A stretch of 64,000 nucleotides of DNA from Helicobacter japonicus (GTDB lineage: Bacteria > Campylobacterota > Campylobacteria > Campylobacterales > Helicobacteraceae): NCBI RefSeq assembly GCF_000762845.2, contig NZ_JRMQ02000002.1, forward strand, positions 62,001 through 126,000, read 5' to 3'. Each line of letters starts with the position of its first letter. Within the stretch, counting starts at the first letter, position 1. Below the pieces are notes generated by a model. That model was given only the letters and a program-made list of their open reading frames with translations, made no database searches and was not told the origin of the DNA. Below are positions 45,022-54,832 of this stretch, in pieces. The position numbers and the translations under genes were made by a program.

Positions 45022-45783
45022 ATGAGTGTTGAAATTCTAGTGCTTATTGGCTGTGTGAGTGGTGCAGCAGCTGGATTCTTTGGTATAGGTGGAGGTGTGA
45101 TTATCGTGCCTTGCTTACTCTTGCTTGGTATGCAAATGGAATATGCTATCGGTATATCCATTATGCAAATGGTATTTTCATCAACTTTTGGCTCACTGAT
45201 TAATATTTTTCAAAAAAAACTTGACATTTATCACGGCATTTTTGTGGGTTTTGGCGGGCTTATTGGGGCATCATTTAGCGGAATAATTGTGGATACACTC
45301 TCCTCCCAAATACTCCTTTTACTTTTTTTGCTTCTCTCTTGTGTGAGTTTTTACAAATATGTCTTTAATGTCAAAACTACTGCAAATCCTAACCCTCCTA
45401 TTACAAATCCTATGAAGAAAAAATATTTTATGATAGGCGCAGGATTCCTCACAGGCATATTTGCAGTGAGCTTAGGGGTAGGAGGGGGACTTATCCTTGC
45501 ACCACTTTTGGCATACTATCTTGGATTTGATTCTAAAAAAGTCGTGCCTATTTCACTTTTTTTCATTATATTTGCTTCAGTTTCTGGCTCTGTATCACTT
45601 GCTTCACACAATCTCATTGATTTTGAATCTGGTTTAATTATTGGTATTTCATCAATGTTTGGCGTGGCTTGTGGCATTTATCTCATAAGCAAAGTTACGC
45701 TAAGTAATCATCGCTATGCGCTTATTGGTATTTATGCGTTTTCTATTATATTGACATTATGGAAAGCAATACAGATTCTGTGA
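45022..45783 (+). CDS. TauE/SafE-family anion exporter
   Basis: Inner membrane protein of 253 residues with about eight helices in two homologous halves. Each half starts with the family signature, GAAAGFFGIGGGVIIVP near 12 and GIFAVSLGVGGGLILAP near 145. Members export sulfite, sulfoacetate or related organosulfur anions; substrate is not determinable here. Its ribosome site AGGAT overlaps the gpmI stop, so it is likely co-transcribed with gpmI. Confidence 0.88.
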   Translation: MSVEILVLIGCVSGAAAGFFGIGGGVIIVPCLLLLGMQMEYAIGISIMQMVFSSTFGSLINIFQKKLDIYHGIFVGFGGLIGASFSGIIVDTLSSQILLLLFLLLSCVSFYKYVFNVKTTANPNPPITNPMKKKYFMIGAGFLTGIFAVSLGVGGGLILAPLLAYYLGFDSKKVVPISLFFIIFASVSGSVSLASHNLIDFESGLIIGISSMFGVACGIYLISKVTLSNHRYALIGIYAFSIILTLWKAIQIL

Positions 45784-45839
45784 AATTTGTATAAATTTGC
45801 TAAAATAACCACTCACAAATTTATAAGGCAAAAAGTAAA

Positions 45840-48758
45840 ATGATTTTTGAAAAGCAAGATTATCAGCAAGAATGTATTGAGAATATTATTACTCTTTTAG
45901 AAAACTTCAATTTCAAACACCAAAGTGCAGAGAATCTAAAAGATTGCTTTGCAAAGTTTCATACACAAATCCCCATAAAAGCCCTAAGTAATAAGTTGAA
46001 TATTGATATTTTAATGGAAACAGGCACAGGCAAGACTTTCACTTATCTTAATCTTATTTTTGAGCTCCATAAAATCTATAAGCAAAATAAATTCATTATC
46101 TTTGTTCCACGTAAGGCGATTTTAGAATCTGTTAGACAAAATATCCGCCTTACCAAAGATTATTTTTACAACCAATACAAACATCACCTTAAAATCTACA
46201 CTTACGAGGGGAGCAAATCCCAAAGTGCGATTATCAATCACTATATTAAAAACACTGATGAATTATCCGTGCTTATCCTCACTAATAGTGCAATGGATAA
46301 AAAAGATAATATCCTCAACAAATCAAACGAAAGCCTTTTTGATACAAAAAGCATTTTTGAAAATATTGCCGCACTGAATCCTATTTCCATTATTGATGAG
46401 CCGCATTTGCTTAAAGGCGAGGCATTTAATGCCTATTTTAGCAAGGTTAAAACATTGTATTTTCGTTTTGGTGCAACTTTTCCACAAGATAATGATTTTA
46501 AGTTAAGTAATGTTGCATATTGTCTAGATTCTATTAGTGCGTTTAGAAAATATCTTGTGAAGCAAATCCGTGTACATACGATTTCTAAAGATTCTCAAGC
46601 TCCCTTTTTGCTTGTCTCCGATAGCAAAAGTGCGAAACTTTCATTTTTAAAAGCGGGGGTAGAAAAGTGCGAAACTTTTTATAAAGGAGCGGATTTAGGG
46701 AGACTAGATTCTAGTTTAAGTGGTGTAAATATTGTCAAAACTACTAAAGATAAAGCCTATTTAAGCAATGGAGAGATATTAGAAAAACTAAAATCTTATA
46801 AACTCCAAGATTCCGAGATTACCACCTTACTTAAAAAAGCTATAGACTTACATTTTGAAAAAGAAGCCATTTTATTTGCTCAAAATATCAAAGCCCTAAG
46901 TCTCTTTTTTATCCCAAATATTGAGGATTTTAGGGAGGTAGAGGGCAAGGGCGCACCTTTTATCAAAAACGAATTTGAAAGGCTTTATAAGCAAAAACGT
47001 AAAGAAATTTTATCTAATCCACATTTACCCCAAAACTACAAAGATTATCTAGCAAAAGATTTTGATGAAAGCGGGAATTTACGTGTTCATCAGGGTTATT
47101 TTAGCGGCGATAGTCAAGGAATTGCAAAGAAAAAGAACACCAAAGAAAACATTGAAGCCAATGATATTAAAATGATTTTAGAGCAGAAAGAAAAGTTGCT
47201 TTCTTTTGATACTCCTTTGCGTTTTATTTTTAGCGTGTGGGCGTTGCAGGAGGGTTGGGATAATCCTAATATTTTCACGCTTACAAAACTAGCACATTCT
47301 AGCAGTGATACAAGCCGCCACCAGCAAGTAGGGCGGGGTTTGAGAATCTGTGTAAATAGTGAGGGCAAACGCATTACAAACCGCTATTTAAATTCTAATG
47401 ATAATGCCTTTTTTGATATAAATTATCTTGATATGCTAATTAGTGGCGAGGAGCTAGGCTTTATAGAGGGATTGCAAAATGAAATTATGGAATCTAGCTT
47501 TGTCTTTGGTGGGGATTTTATCGATGGCAATGTCTTAAATGAAATGATAAAACACAAAGAAAAAAGTGATGATTTTATCTACTTACTAAGGAGACGATTA
47601 AAAGTTATTGAATACAACGAGGAAAACAATACCTATAAAATTATCTCCCCTATTTATGAAGCGATAAAAGACAATGTAGAAGTAAAAGAGATTTTAGGTG
47701 ATGATTTTGCGTGGGTGCTAGAGCAATTTAAAGAGCCAGAAAATAAACACAAACAGGTAGAAAATGCAAATATCCCGCAAGAAAAAGTGAAAATCCGCAA
47801 AGAACTAGCCAAAGACTTTAAAGAATTATGGCACGCGATAAATGCCAAAGTGCAATTGACCTACCACAATATCCATAAACAAACCCTTATTAACTCTATC
47901 ACAAAAGCATTTAATCAAACTAAAATTGAAAAAGAATCTATCACCTATGAGTGCAAAATCTATGACGCTACACAAAATAAAATCATCGTTGCAGATTCTG
48001 CCACGCTAAAAGACAAAAACTATAAAAAAGCCTTACAAAAAGAACTATCGACACTTTTGCTTGATTTTGCCAAAGATTCATATTTACCACTTAAGCTTAT
48101 ATATGAAATTTATAACGCACTCAATCACGAGAATTTTTATAATTCACCCAAAAAAGCTTTTGCCACGTTCAAAAATATCATCACCGATTCCTTGCACACA
48201 AATTTACTCTCTTGCGTGAGTTATGAATTTTGTCAAAATGTATTTTCAAATACAGCATTTACATTTAGCGAGAACGACCCACTTTATACGCGTGAGGGTG
48301 AGCCAAAAGAGGAGATTTATAAGCATAAGTTAGGTAGATATGAAAGCAAAGATAAAGAGCCAAGCGATAAGTATCTTTATGATAAAGCCATTTGGGATTC
48401 TAAAATTGAGGAGGAAGTGATATTAGAAAATGTGGAAAATATTGAGCATAAAAGCATAGAAGTTTTTGCAAAGCTTCCTAAATTTAGCATTCCCACTCCC
48501 TTTAAAGCATATCAACCAGATTTTGCCTATCTTTTAAAAGACAAAAAGGGGCAAAAAATCTTTTTTGTCTGTGAAACAAAAGGATATGATAAAGAGAGCG
48601 ATATTCCCGCAGAAGAGCAATATAAAATTGACTATGCTAAAAGATTTTTTGAATCCTTGCAAAGCAATCTTAAAAACACCAAAGTGATTTTTACTACACG
48701 CATAAATAAGCAATCTTTGCTTGATACCATAAAAAGCACATTAAAGGATAAGGTATGA
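45840..48758 (+). CDS. Type III restriction enzyme, Res subunit
   Basis: ATP-dependent translocase/nuclease that cuts near unmodified head-to-head sites in complex with Mod. SF2 helicase motifs: METGTGKTFTYLN (I) near 60, IIDEPHLLKG (II) near 185, WALQEGWDNPNIF near 465 and HQQVGRGLRI (VI) near 485. The C-terminal PD-ExK nuclease reads YQPDFAYLL...FVCETKG near 900-920. The 972-residue length is complete with no frameshift seen. It precedes mod and overlaps it by four bases (ATGA); res-first order is less common than mod-res. Confidence 0.93.
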   Translation: MIFEKQDYQQECIENIITLLENFNFKHQSAENLKDCFAKFHTQIPIKALSNKLNIDILMETGTGKTFTYLNLIFELHKIYKQNKFIIFVPRKAILESVRQNIRLTKDYFYNQYKHHLKIYTYEGSKSQSAIINHYIKNTDELSVLILTNSAMDKKDNILNKSNESLFDTKSIFENIAALNPISIIDEPHLLKGEAFNAYFSKVKTLYFRFGATFPQDNDFKLSNVAYCLDSISAFRKYLVKQIRVHTISKDSQAPFLLVSDSKSAKLSFLKAGVEKCETFYKGADLGRLDSSLSGVNIVKTTKDKAYLSNGEILEKLKSYKLQDSEITTLLKKAIDLHFEKEAILFAQNIKALSLFFIPNIEDFREVEGKGAPFIKNEFERLYKQKRKEILSNPHLPQNYKDYLAKDFDESGNLRVHQGYFSGDSQGIAKKKNTKENIEANDIKMILEQKEKLLSFDTPLRFIFSVWALQEGWDNPNIFTLTKLAHSSSDTSRHQQVGRGLRICVNSEGKRITNRYLNSNDNAFFDINYLDMLISGEELGFIEGLQNEIMESSFVFGGDFIDGNVLNEMIKHKEKSDDFIYLLRRRLKVIEYNEENNTYKIISPIYEAIKDNVEVKEILGDDFAWVLEQFKEPENKHKQVENANIPQEKVKIRKELAKDFKELWHAINAKVQLTYHNIHKQTLINSITKAFNQTKIEKESITYECKIYDATQNKIIVADSATLKDKNYKKALQKELSTLLLDFAKDSYLPLKLIYEIYNALNHENFYNSPKKAFATFKNIITDSLHTNLLSCVSYEFCQNVFSNTAFTFSENDPLYTREGEPKEEIYKHKLGRYESKDKEPSDKYLYDKAIWDSKIEEEVILENVENIEHKSIEVFAKLPKFSIPTPFKAYQPDFAYLLKDKKGQKIFFVCETKGYDKESDIPAEEQYKIDYAKRFFESLQSNLKNTKVIFTTRINKQSLLDTIKSTLKDKV

Positions 48759-50833
48759 TAGATAAAGACCAAGTAGCACAAAAGGGTATAAAAATCCTTG
48801 ATAGTAAAGATTCTAATCCACTTGAAGAAATGCTAAAAACACACTTCCCACAGAGTATAAGAGAGGGGCAAGTAAGCTTAAATGCCATTGCCGCATTATT
48901 AGGGAAAGATATAAGCAATCTACAAGGCTATGAACTCACTTTCACAGGCAAAGGCTTAGCAAACGCACTTTATACTACTCCTTGCCAAAAAGTGCTAAAA
49001 CATAAAGAAATATTTTGTCATTCTGAACCTTCTTTAGCAGGTGAAGAATCTCAAAATCAATCAAATGAAGTGCAAACCTTAAAAAGCGTTGTCGGGGTGG
49101 AGGGAGAGTTTGAGAGGGAGGAGGGAGCGACTTCGCAATTCAAGCCCCTCCGCCCTCTCATAAAAGAAAATTCTAACAATAAAGAGATTTCGGCTTTTTC
49201 AAATTTAGGCAATGCCACCCAAAACACCCTTATCATAGGCGACAACCTTGACGCACTTAAGATTCTAAAATCTGCTTATAGTGAAAAAATCAAGATGATT
49301 TATATTGACCCACCCTACAACACAGGAAATGATGATTTTATCTACCCCGATGATTTTAGGGCAGATTATCAAGCAATTTTACGCGAGGTGGGCTTACTTG
49401 AAATAGATGAGGAGGGCAATGAGGTAGAATCTGAAACCTTGCAATTCTTTCGCAATATCACAGGGAGCAAATCCCATAGCGGTTGGCTTAGTTTTATGCT
49501 TCCGAGACTTAAACTTGCAAGGGATTTGCTTAGAGAGGATGGCGTGATATTTATCAGCATTGATGATAACGAACAAGCAAATTTAAAACTGCTTTGTGAT
49601 GAAATTTTTGGAGAGGAGAATTTTGTGGCTTGTCTCTGTGTCGTTGATAATTTAAAAGGAAATAATAATACTGATGGCATATCTCAAACCAATGAATATT
49701 GTTTAATATATGCAAAAAATAGAGAAATTTTAAAAATTGATGAATTAAAAATACAAGAAGATGATGAAAACCTACAAAAATGGAATATTGATGATTTAGG
49801 ATATTGGAAAGAAGGTAGAAACATAAAAGGCACAGGAGAAAATGCCCCGAGAGAAAAACGCCCAAGTATGTTTTATCCTATTTATCTTAACGATAATATG
49901 GAAATATCTTTGGAAAAAAGCAATGAATTTTACATAGAAGTTTTACCGCTAACAAATGGTAAAGAAATGTGTTGGAATTGGGGTAAAGAGTTTTTAAGAA
50001 ATAATAAGCACGAATTAATTGTTAAAAAAACAGAAAATAGTTTTAATTTTATCAAAAAACAAAGACCTGTTTTGGGTGATTTGCCAAGTAAAAAAATAAA
50101 AACCACTTGTTATTCCCCAAAATATTCTACTTCAGTGAGTTCTAACACAATCAAAGAGATTTTTAACAACGAAAATGTTTTTAACTATTCAAAATCTGTC
50201 TATTTAATTAAAGATTTGCTCCAAATTTCAACTTCCACCAATTCAAACGACATTATCCTAGACTTTTTTGCAGGGAGTGGGACAACCGCACAAGCAGTAA
50301 TGGAGCTTAACGCAGAGGATAAAGGCAATAGAGAATGTATTTTGGTGCAGATTGATGAGCCAATCAATCAAGAGAAAAACAAAGTCGCCTATGATTTTTG
50401 CAAAAAGGAGCTAGGGAGTAAAAATCCTGCAATTAGCGATATTACGATAGAGAGGGTGAAACGAGCAGCAAAGAAAATAAATGCTAACACTTGCTTGAAT
50501 GTTTTTACCCTAGAATCTAAACCCGAACTACTAAGCGACGAAAGCTCACTCAAACTTGAATTTAACGCAAATTTAAGTGCATTAGATAAAGCAATCAATC
50601 TAGCCTTATCTGCGGGCAAAACCCTAAGTCAAACCTTGCAAGTCGTGATAGAAAACAAACTCTACAAATGCGAGGATTCCTATTTTTGCATAGAATGTGA
50701 TAAAAAAGTGCTTGAAACTTTGGCAAAAACAAGCGATGAATATATTTATCTTGATGGTTTTGCGGATATAGATTTAGAGCATTTCTTAAACTTTGAAGTG
50801 CGATTTAAAGAGCGACTAAATATAGTGTATTAG
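48755..50833 (+). CDS. Type III DNA methyltransferase, Mod subunit
   Basis: N6-adenine methyltransferase that sets the specificity of the system. Beta-class order: catalytic IDPPYNTGNDDFIYPDDF near residue 184 and the SAM motif DFFAGSGTTAQAV near 503. The target recognition region lies between, about 285-470, and is markedly A+T-rich relative to the rest, as expected of a swapped domain. Near residues 88-137 is an unusual insertion with an underlying DNA palindrome (see separate entry). No tetranucleotide or homopolymer phase-variation tract is visible. Complete at 692 residues. Confidence 0.92.
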   Translation: MIDKDQVAQKGIKILDSKDSNPLEEMLKTHFPQSIREGQVSLNAIAALLGKDISNLQGYELTFTGKGLANALYTTPCQKVLKHKEIFCHSEPSLAGEESQNQSNEVQTLKSVVGVEGEFEREEGATSQFKPLRPLIKENSNNKEISAFSNLGNATQNTLIIGDNLDALKILKSAYSEKIKMIYIDPPYNTGNDDFIYPDDFRADYQAILREVGLLEIDEEGNEVESETLQFFRNITGSKSHSGWLSFMLPRLKLARDLLREDGVIFISIDDNEQANLKLLCDEIFGEENFVACLCVVDNLKGNNNTDGISQTNEYCLIYAKNREILKIDELKIQEDDENLQKWNIDDLGYWKEGRNIKGTGENAPREKRPSMFYPIYLNDNMEISLEKSNEFYIEVLPLTNGKEMCWNWGKEFLRNNKHELIVKKTENSFNFIKKQRPVLGDLPSKKIKTTCYSPKYSTSVSSNTIKEIFNNENVFNYSKSVYLIKDLLQISTSTNSNDIILDFFAGSGTTAQAVMELNAEDKGNRECILVQIDEPINQEKNKVAYDFCKKELGSKNPAISDITIERVKRAAKKINANTCLNVFTLESKPELLSDESSLKLEFNANLSALDKAINLALSAGKTLSQTLQVVIENKLYKCEDSYFCIECDKKVLETLAKTSDEYIYLDGFADIDLEHFLNFEVRFKERLNIVY
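49017..49162 (+). repeat. Palindromic element inserted in frame in mod
   Basis: Begins with TGTCATTCTGAACC (peptide CHSEPSLAGEESQ), a word reminiscent of short dispersed elements in Helicobacter, and ends in a G/C-rich hairpin. Arms 49111-49125 and 49146-49160 pair at 14 of 15 positions, with an inner GCG/CGC stem. The peptide (Ser/Glu/Gly-rich) lies between the N-terminal and catalytic parts of Mod. The G+C-rich purine run stands out in this A+T-rich gene. Confidence 0.6.
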
Positions 50834-51154
50834 GCACTTTGACCCACTTTAGTTTATAACTTAGAATCTACCTATCCTGCGCGTTTAAATCCTTGCATTA
50901 AGAATCTTGTAAGTTAATAATGGTTCTTAATTTATATTTAAGATTTATTATATTAAAATGAGACTTGTTTTTAAAATGATGTTTCCATAAAATAAAATTG
51001 TTAGAGCAATATTATTACGATTTGGTTGGGTGGGTGGGCGAGAAGCATCTTTTTTCCTTCCTTATTTGTTGTTTGATTACGCTAAATAGGCTATCATTTT
51101 GTCTTGAAATATAGCCTATGAATGCGACACTATCCCAATATTAGGAGTAACAAA
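50834..51154 (+). promoter_or_regulatory. 320-base control region between mod and hugZ
   Basis: Contains, in order: a weak stem TTAAGAA/TTCTTAA (50898-50904, 50924-50930) that may end mod transcription; an A+T-rich stretch; a G-run GGTTGGGTGGGTGGG at 51024-51038; a perfect 9-base inverted repeat (51086-51094, 51111-51119) enclosing a possible -35 TTGAAA (51104-51109), with CACTAT at 51128-51133 as -10; and AGGAG before hugZ. No coding frame is convincing. Confidence 0.55.
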
Positions 51155-51946
51155 ATGAATACACAAACTATACTTCAACATATGAATGAACATCACAAAA
51201 ATGAGCTTATTGCTCTCTGTAAAAAATATGGTAAAGCACAGGCACTGATAAATGGCGAAGTGCAAAATGTGGAGCTTACAAATGTAGATTTTGAAGGCTT
51301 AGATATTATCTACAATGATAATGCTTCTTTACGCGTAGAGTTTCCACAAAAAGCAAATGAAAATACTCTTAAAGATGCTATTATCGCCTTATGTCAAGGA
51401 GCAAAAACTGCTGATAGTAAAGATATAGGCACTGAAATTGCTACATTCAAAAAAGAATTTGGCTCAATTATTATTGCAAGTGTTGATAAAAACGGCTATG
51501 CAGTTGTCTCCTATGCACCCTTAATGCAAATTCACGATAAACTTTATATCTACATCAGTGAGGTTGCTGAACATTTTGCGAGTATTTCTGTAAATCCAGA
51601 CAAAATTGAAATATTTTTCCTTGAGGATGAAAGCAAAGCAAAATCTGTCATCTTACGCAAACGTTTAAAATATCGCGCAGAAGCGAGATTTATTGAGCGT
51701 GATTGTGAAGAATTCACTCAAGCTCTCAACCAACTAGAATCCACTATGGACGGAGCAGGAGGCATTAAAACAATCCGACAAATGCAAGATTTTCATCTTA
51801 TAGAATTAAAACTAGGACTAGGACGATTTGTTAAAGGTTTTGGTGCAGCATATGATATTTTGCCAAATGGTGAGATTAAACAAGTTTTTGGTGGCAGTGG
51901 CAACCCTCACGGCAAAAGCCAGCACAATCCTCACAAACATAGCTAA
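51155..51946 (+). CDS. hugZ: HugZ-family heme oxygenase
   Basis: Predicted to open heme to biliverdin and free iron, by analogy with H. pylori HugZ. The N-terminal 85 residues resemble DUF2470 (MNEHHKNELIALCKKYG), followed by a split-barrel PNPOx-like domain (about 95-245) with FGSIIIASVDKNGYAVVSYAP and RLKYRAEARFIERD. The tail after about 245 is His-rich (NPHGKSQHNPHKHS), where H. pylori HugZ provides its unusual C-terminal heme ligand. ATG 51155 follows TAGGAG; an earlier in-frame ATG at 51122 has none. Iron control is likely but no certain Fur box is seen. Confidence 0.87.
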   Translation: MNTQTILQHMNEHHKNELIALCKKYGKAQALINGEVQNVELTNVDFEGLDIIYNDNASLRVEFPQKANENTLKDAIIALCQGAKTADSKDIGTEIATFKKEFGSIIIASVDKNGYAVVSYAPLMQIHDKLYIYISEVAEHFASISVNPDKIEIFFLEDESKAKSVILRKRLKYRAEARFIERDCEEFTQALNQLESTMDGAGGIKTIRQMQDFHLIELKLGLGRFVKGFGAAYDILPNGEIKQVFGGSGNPHGKSQHNPHKHS

Positions 51947-52011
51947 GAATTGCAATCAAGATTTACTCTCTTTAACTAGACACCTAGAATCCTAAGGTAT
52001 TTTGCGTTATA

Positions 52012-52020
52012 TGCTATAAT
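52012..52020 (+). promoter_or_regulatory. Extended -10 promoter for tilS
   Basis: TGCTATAAT, an exact extended -10 (TG-n-TATAAT), 26 bases before the tilS ATG. Start near 52027; the short leader carries AAAGG. Confidence 0.6.
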
Positions 52021-52046
52021 ATGGGCTTTTAAATGAAAGGTTTGTT

Positions 52047-53252
52047 ATGCCCCATTTTTTACCACTTGTAGATTCACTACTTCACTCTCAAATTGCAGAA
52101 AAGTTACCATTTTTGCAAAATTCTAAGAATCTGCTTGGATTCTCTGGCGGAGTAGATTCTGTGGCATTATTTTTTCTCCTCCTTGAATTTAAAATAGATT
52201 TTGACATAGCCATCGTGCATTATCATACGCGTAAAGAAGCTGATGATGAAGTTACGTATGCTAAGGAATTAGCACAGCTTCACAATAAACAATGCTTTGT
52301 TGCACACGCTCCACAATTTAAATCTAATTTCGAGCATAATGCACGACATTTTCGCTTTGAATTTTTTGATGAAATTATTTCTATTTATGGATACCACTCC
52401 CTTATTCTTGCTCACCAACTTAATGACCGCCTTGAGTGGTTTATGATGCAACTCACACAAGGAGCAGGAATAAGCAATCTACTAGGATTTGATGAAGGGT
52501 GTAAATATCCCATTATTCGCCCTCTAGAATCTATACCCAAAGATAAGCTTTATCAATTTTGTAATGAGCGCAATTTACGATATTTTGAAGATATGAGTAA
52601 TGCAGACACAACTTTTAGACGCAATTATTTTCGGTATAATTTTTGCAATGAACTTATCAGCAGCTTTGGCGAGGGGATTGCTAAAAGTATGCAGTATCTC
52701 TCTCAAGATAAACAATATCTTCATTCCTTACTTACGCCACGGATTCTATATCTTCAGTCGTTGAGGCAAAAGTTGAGCAATTCTGTGTTTTCTCAAGATT
52801 CCCACACAGATAAGATACACCATACTCAACAATGTGCTATATTTTCTTTTCAAAAAAATAAACCATATATGCTTTTGCTCGCCTGTGATAAAGTTTCTAA
52901 AATGTATGGTTATGTGTTGAGTGCCAAACAGAGGGAAGAAATTCAAAAAACTGATTTTAATTGCAAAATTCACCAACTTCTTATTACAAAAAATGATAAA
53001 GCAATATTTATTGCCCTTGATTTGCTTTCTATGTATAAAATAGTAACACCAATACCTATGGCAAAATCTTTTAAATCTTTATGCTCTTCTTCTGCTGTGC
53101 CACAAAAGCTCCGATTACTGCTGTGGGCAGAATTTAATGCAGATACAAAACCTCATTATCAAGATTCTAATCTACTTATACATAATCAAATGTCACAACA
53201 GGATTATGCTAATTTTCAGCACAAAATAGAAAATTTTTTCATTCTCTCATAA
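52047..53252 (+). CDS. tilS: tRNA(Ile)-lysidine synthetase
   Basis: Adds lysine to C34 of tRNA-Ile(CAU) so that it reads AUA. The PP-loop GFSGGVDSVAL is near residue 31, HYHTRKEADDEVTYA near 60, LAHQLNDRLEWFMMQL near 120 and GFDEGCKYPIIRPL near 150 complete the N-terminal catalytic domain; FRRNYFRYN near 192 is conserved. The C-terminal 170 residues are divergent, as usual. Essential in bacteria. Monocistronic by position, with its own promoter. Confidence 0.95.
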   Translation: MPHFLPLVDSLLHSQIAEKLPFLQNSKNLLGFSGGVDSVALFFLLLEFKIDFDIAIVHYHTRKEADDEVTYAKELAQLHNKQCFVAHAPQFKSNFEHNARHFRFEFFDEIISIYGYHSLILAHQLNDRLEWFMMQLTQGAGISNLLGFDEGCKYPIIRPLESIPKDKLYQFCNERNLRYFEDMSNADTTFRRNYFRYNFCNELISSFGEGIAKSMQYLSQDKQYLHSLLTPRILYLQSLRQKLSNSVFSQDSHTDKIHHTQQCAIFSFQKNKPYMLLLACDKVSKMYGYVLSAKQREEIQKTDFNCKIHQLLITKNDKAIFIALDLLSMYKIVTPIPMAKSFKSLCSSSAVPQKLRLLLWAEFNADTKPHYQDSNLLIHNQMSQQDYANFQHKIENFFILS

Positions 53253-53354
53253 TTCTTAAAAATTTTGTTATTTTTTGATTAACTTTTTAAGGTAGCTATA
53301 ACTTCAAACACATTAGAATCAGCTCGCATTTAAATCAAAATTAAGGAGACTGCA

Positions 53355-54818
53355 ATGCAGACAAACACGCTCGAGTATGATTACTCAATTGCTAAGTTAT
53401 TTGTTTTTTCTGCAATGGCATTTGGTTTTGTGGGACTACTCATTGGGGTAGTTATTGCATTCCAAATGGCATTTCCGGATTTAAACTATTTAGCTTCAGA
53501 ATATGGGACTTTTGGTAGGCTTCGACCTCTTCACACTAATGGTATCATCTATGGTTTTACGCTTAGTGGAATTTGGGCTTCGTGGTATTATTTAGGACAA
53601 AGGGTGCTTAAGATTACCTACAAAGAGCATTGTTTCTTGCGTGCAGTAGGCTTAGCACATTTTTGGATTTACATCGTGCTTATGGCTCTTGCAGTCATTT
53701 CACTTTTTGCTGGTTTGACACAATCAAAAGAATATTCAGAGCTTATTTGGCCTCTTGATATTATGGTTGTTGTTGTATGGGTATTGTGGGGTGTGAGCTT
53801 ATTCGGTAGTATGGGTGTAAGACGCGAACAGACAATTTATATCTCATTGTGGTATTTTATCGCTACATTTGTTGGTATTTCTGCGCTTTATATCTTCAAC
53901 AACCTTTCAGTTCCAACTTATTTTGTTGCAGGTATAGGAAGTATTTTACATTCTATTTCTTTCTATGCAGGAACAAATGACGCGATGGTGCAATGGTGGT
54001 GGGGGCATAATGCCGTTGCATTCGTCTTTACTTCAGGTATTATCGGGTTAATCTATTACTTCCTTCCTAAAGAATCTGGACAGCCTATATTCTCATATAA
54101 GCTTACATTATTCTCATTCTGGGGACTTATGTTTATTTATATCTGGGCAGGCGGGCATCACCTTATTTACTCAACTACGCCTGATTGGATTCAAACACTC
54201 GGATCAGTATTCTCTGTCATTTTGATTTTACCTTCTTGGGGTACAGCTATCAATATGCTTCTTACTATGCGCGGACAATGGCATCAAATCAAGGAATCTC
54301 CAATGATAAAATTCCTTATTCTTGCTTCAACTTGGTATATGCTTACTACACTTGAGGGACCAATTCAATCTATTCGTTCAGTCAATGGTTTAGCTCACTT
54401 TACAGATTGGATTATAGGACACGTGCATGATGCTGCACTTGGTTGGGTAGGATTTATGGTAATCGCAGCTTGTTTCCATATGGTACCTCGTATCTTTAAG
54501 CGAGAACTCTACTCTAAAAAGCTTATGGACGCACAATTTTGGATTATGACAACAGGTATTATCCTCTACTTCTCAAGTATGTGGATTGCAGGTATTACAC
54601 AAGGTATGATGTGGAGAGATGTTGATGCAAATGGAAGTCTTGTTTATAGCTTTATCCATACTGTTACTGCACTATTCCCATACTATCTTATTCGTGCAAT
54701 TGGTGGCTTAATGTATCTCATAGGATTTATTATGTTTATCTACAATATTCTTATGACTATTTCATCAGGCAGGGTGCTTGAAAAAGAACCCCAAAATGCT
54801 ACACCAATGGCAGCATAA
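53355..54818 (+). CDS. ccoN: Cytochrome cbb3 oxidase subunit I
   Basis: Catalytic heme-copper subunit for microaerobic oxygen reduction in the inner membrane. 487 residues, about twelve helices. Heme and CuB ligands can be placed: RPLHTNGIIYG near 58 (low-spin heme His), WWWGHNAVAF near 217 (CuB His), HHLIYSTTPDW near 270 (the His pair), and HVHDAALGW near 355 (heme ligands). It leads the ccoNOQP operon; TATAAC at 53297-53302 may be the -10 box, and AAGGAG precedes the ATG. Confidence 0.98.
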   Translation: MQTNTLEYDYSIAKLFVFSAMAFGFVGLLIGVVIAFQMAFPDLNYLASEYGTFGRLRPLHTNGIIYGFTLSGIWASWYYLGQRVLKITYKEHCFLRAVGLAHFWIYIVLMALAVISLFAGLTQSKEYSELIWPLDIMVVVVWVLWGVSLFGSMGVRREQTIYISLWYFIATFVGISALYIFNNLSVPTYFVAGIGSILHSISFYAGTNDAMVQWWWGHNAVAFVFTSGIIGLIYYFLPKESGQPIFSYKLTLFSFWGLMFIYIWAGGHHLIYSTTPDWIQTLGSVFSVILILPSWGTAINMLLTMRGQWHQIKESPMIKFLILASTWYMLTTLEGPIQSIRSVNGLAHFTDWIIGHVHDAALGWVGFMVIAACFHMVPRIFKRELYSKKLMDAQFWIMTTGIILYFSSMWIAGITQGMMWRDVDANGSLVYSFIHTVTALFPYYLIRAIGGLMYLIGFIMFIYNILMTISSGRVLEKEPQNATPMAA

Positions 54819-54832
54819 AGGAGGAGTGAGAA

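Noticed and set aside
50898-50960. A+T-rich dyads between mod and hugZ as Fur boxes
   Set aside because: No arrangement matched a Fur consensus well enough in sequence this A+T-rich.
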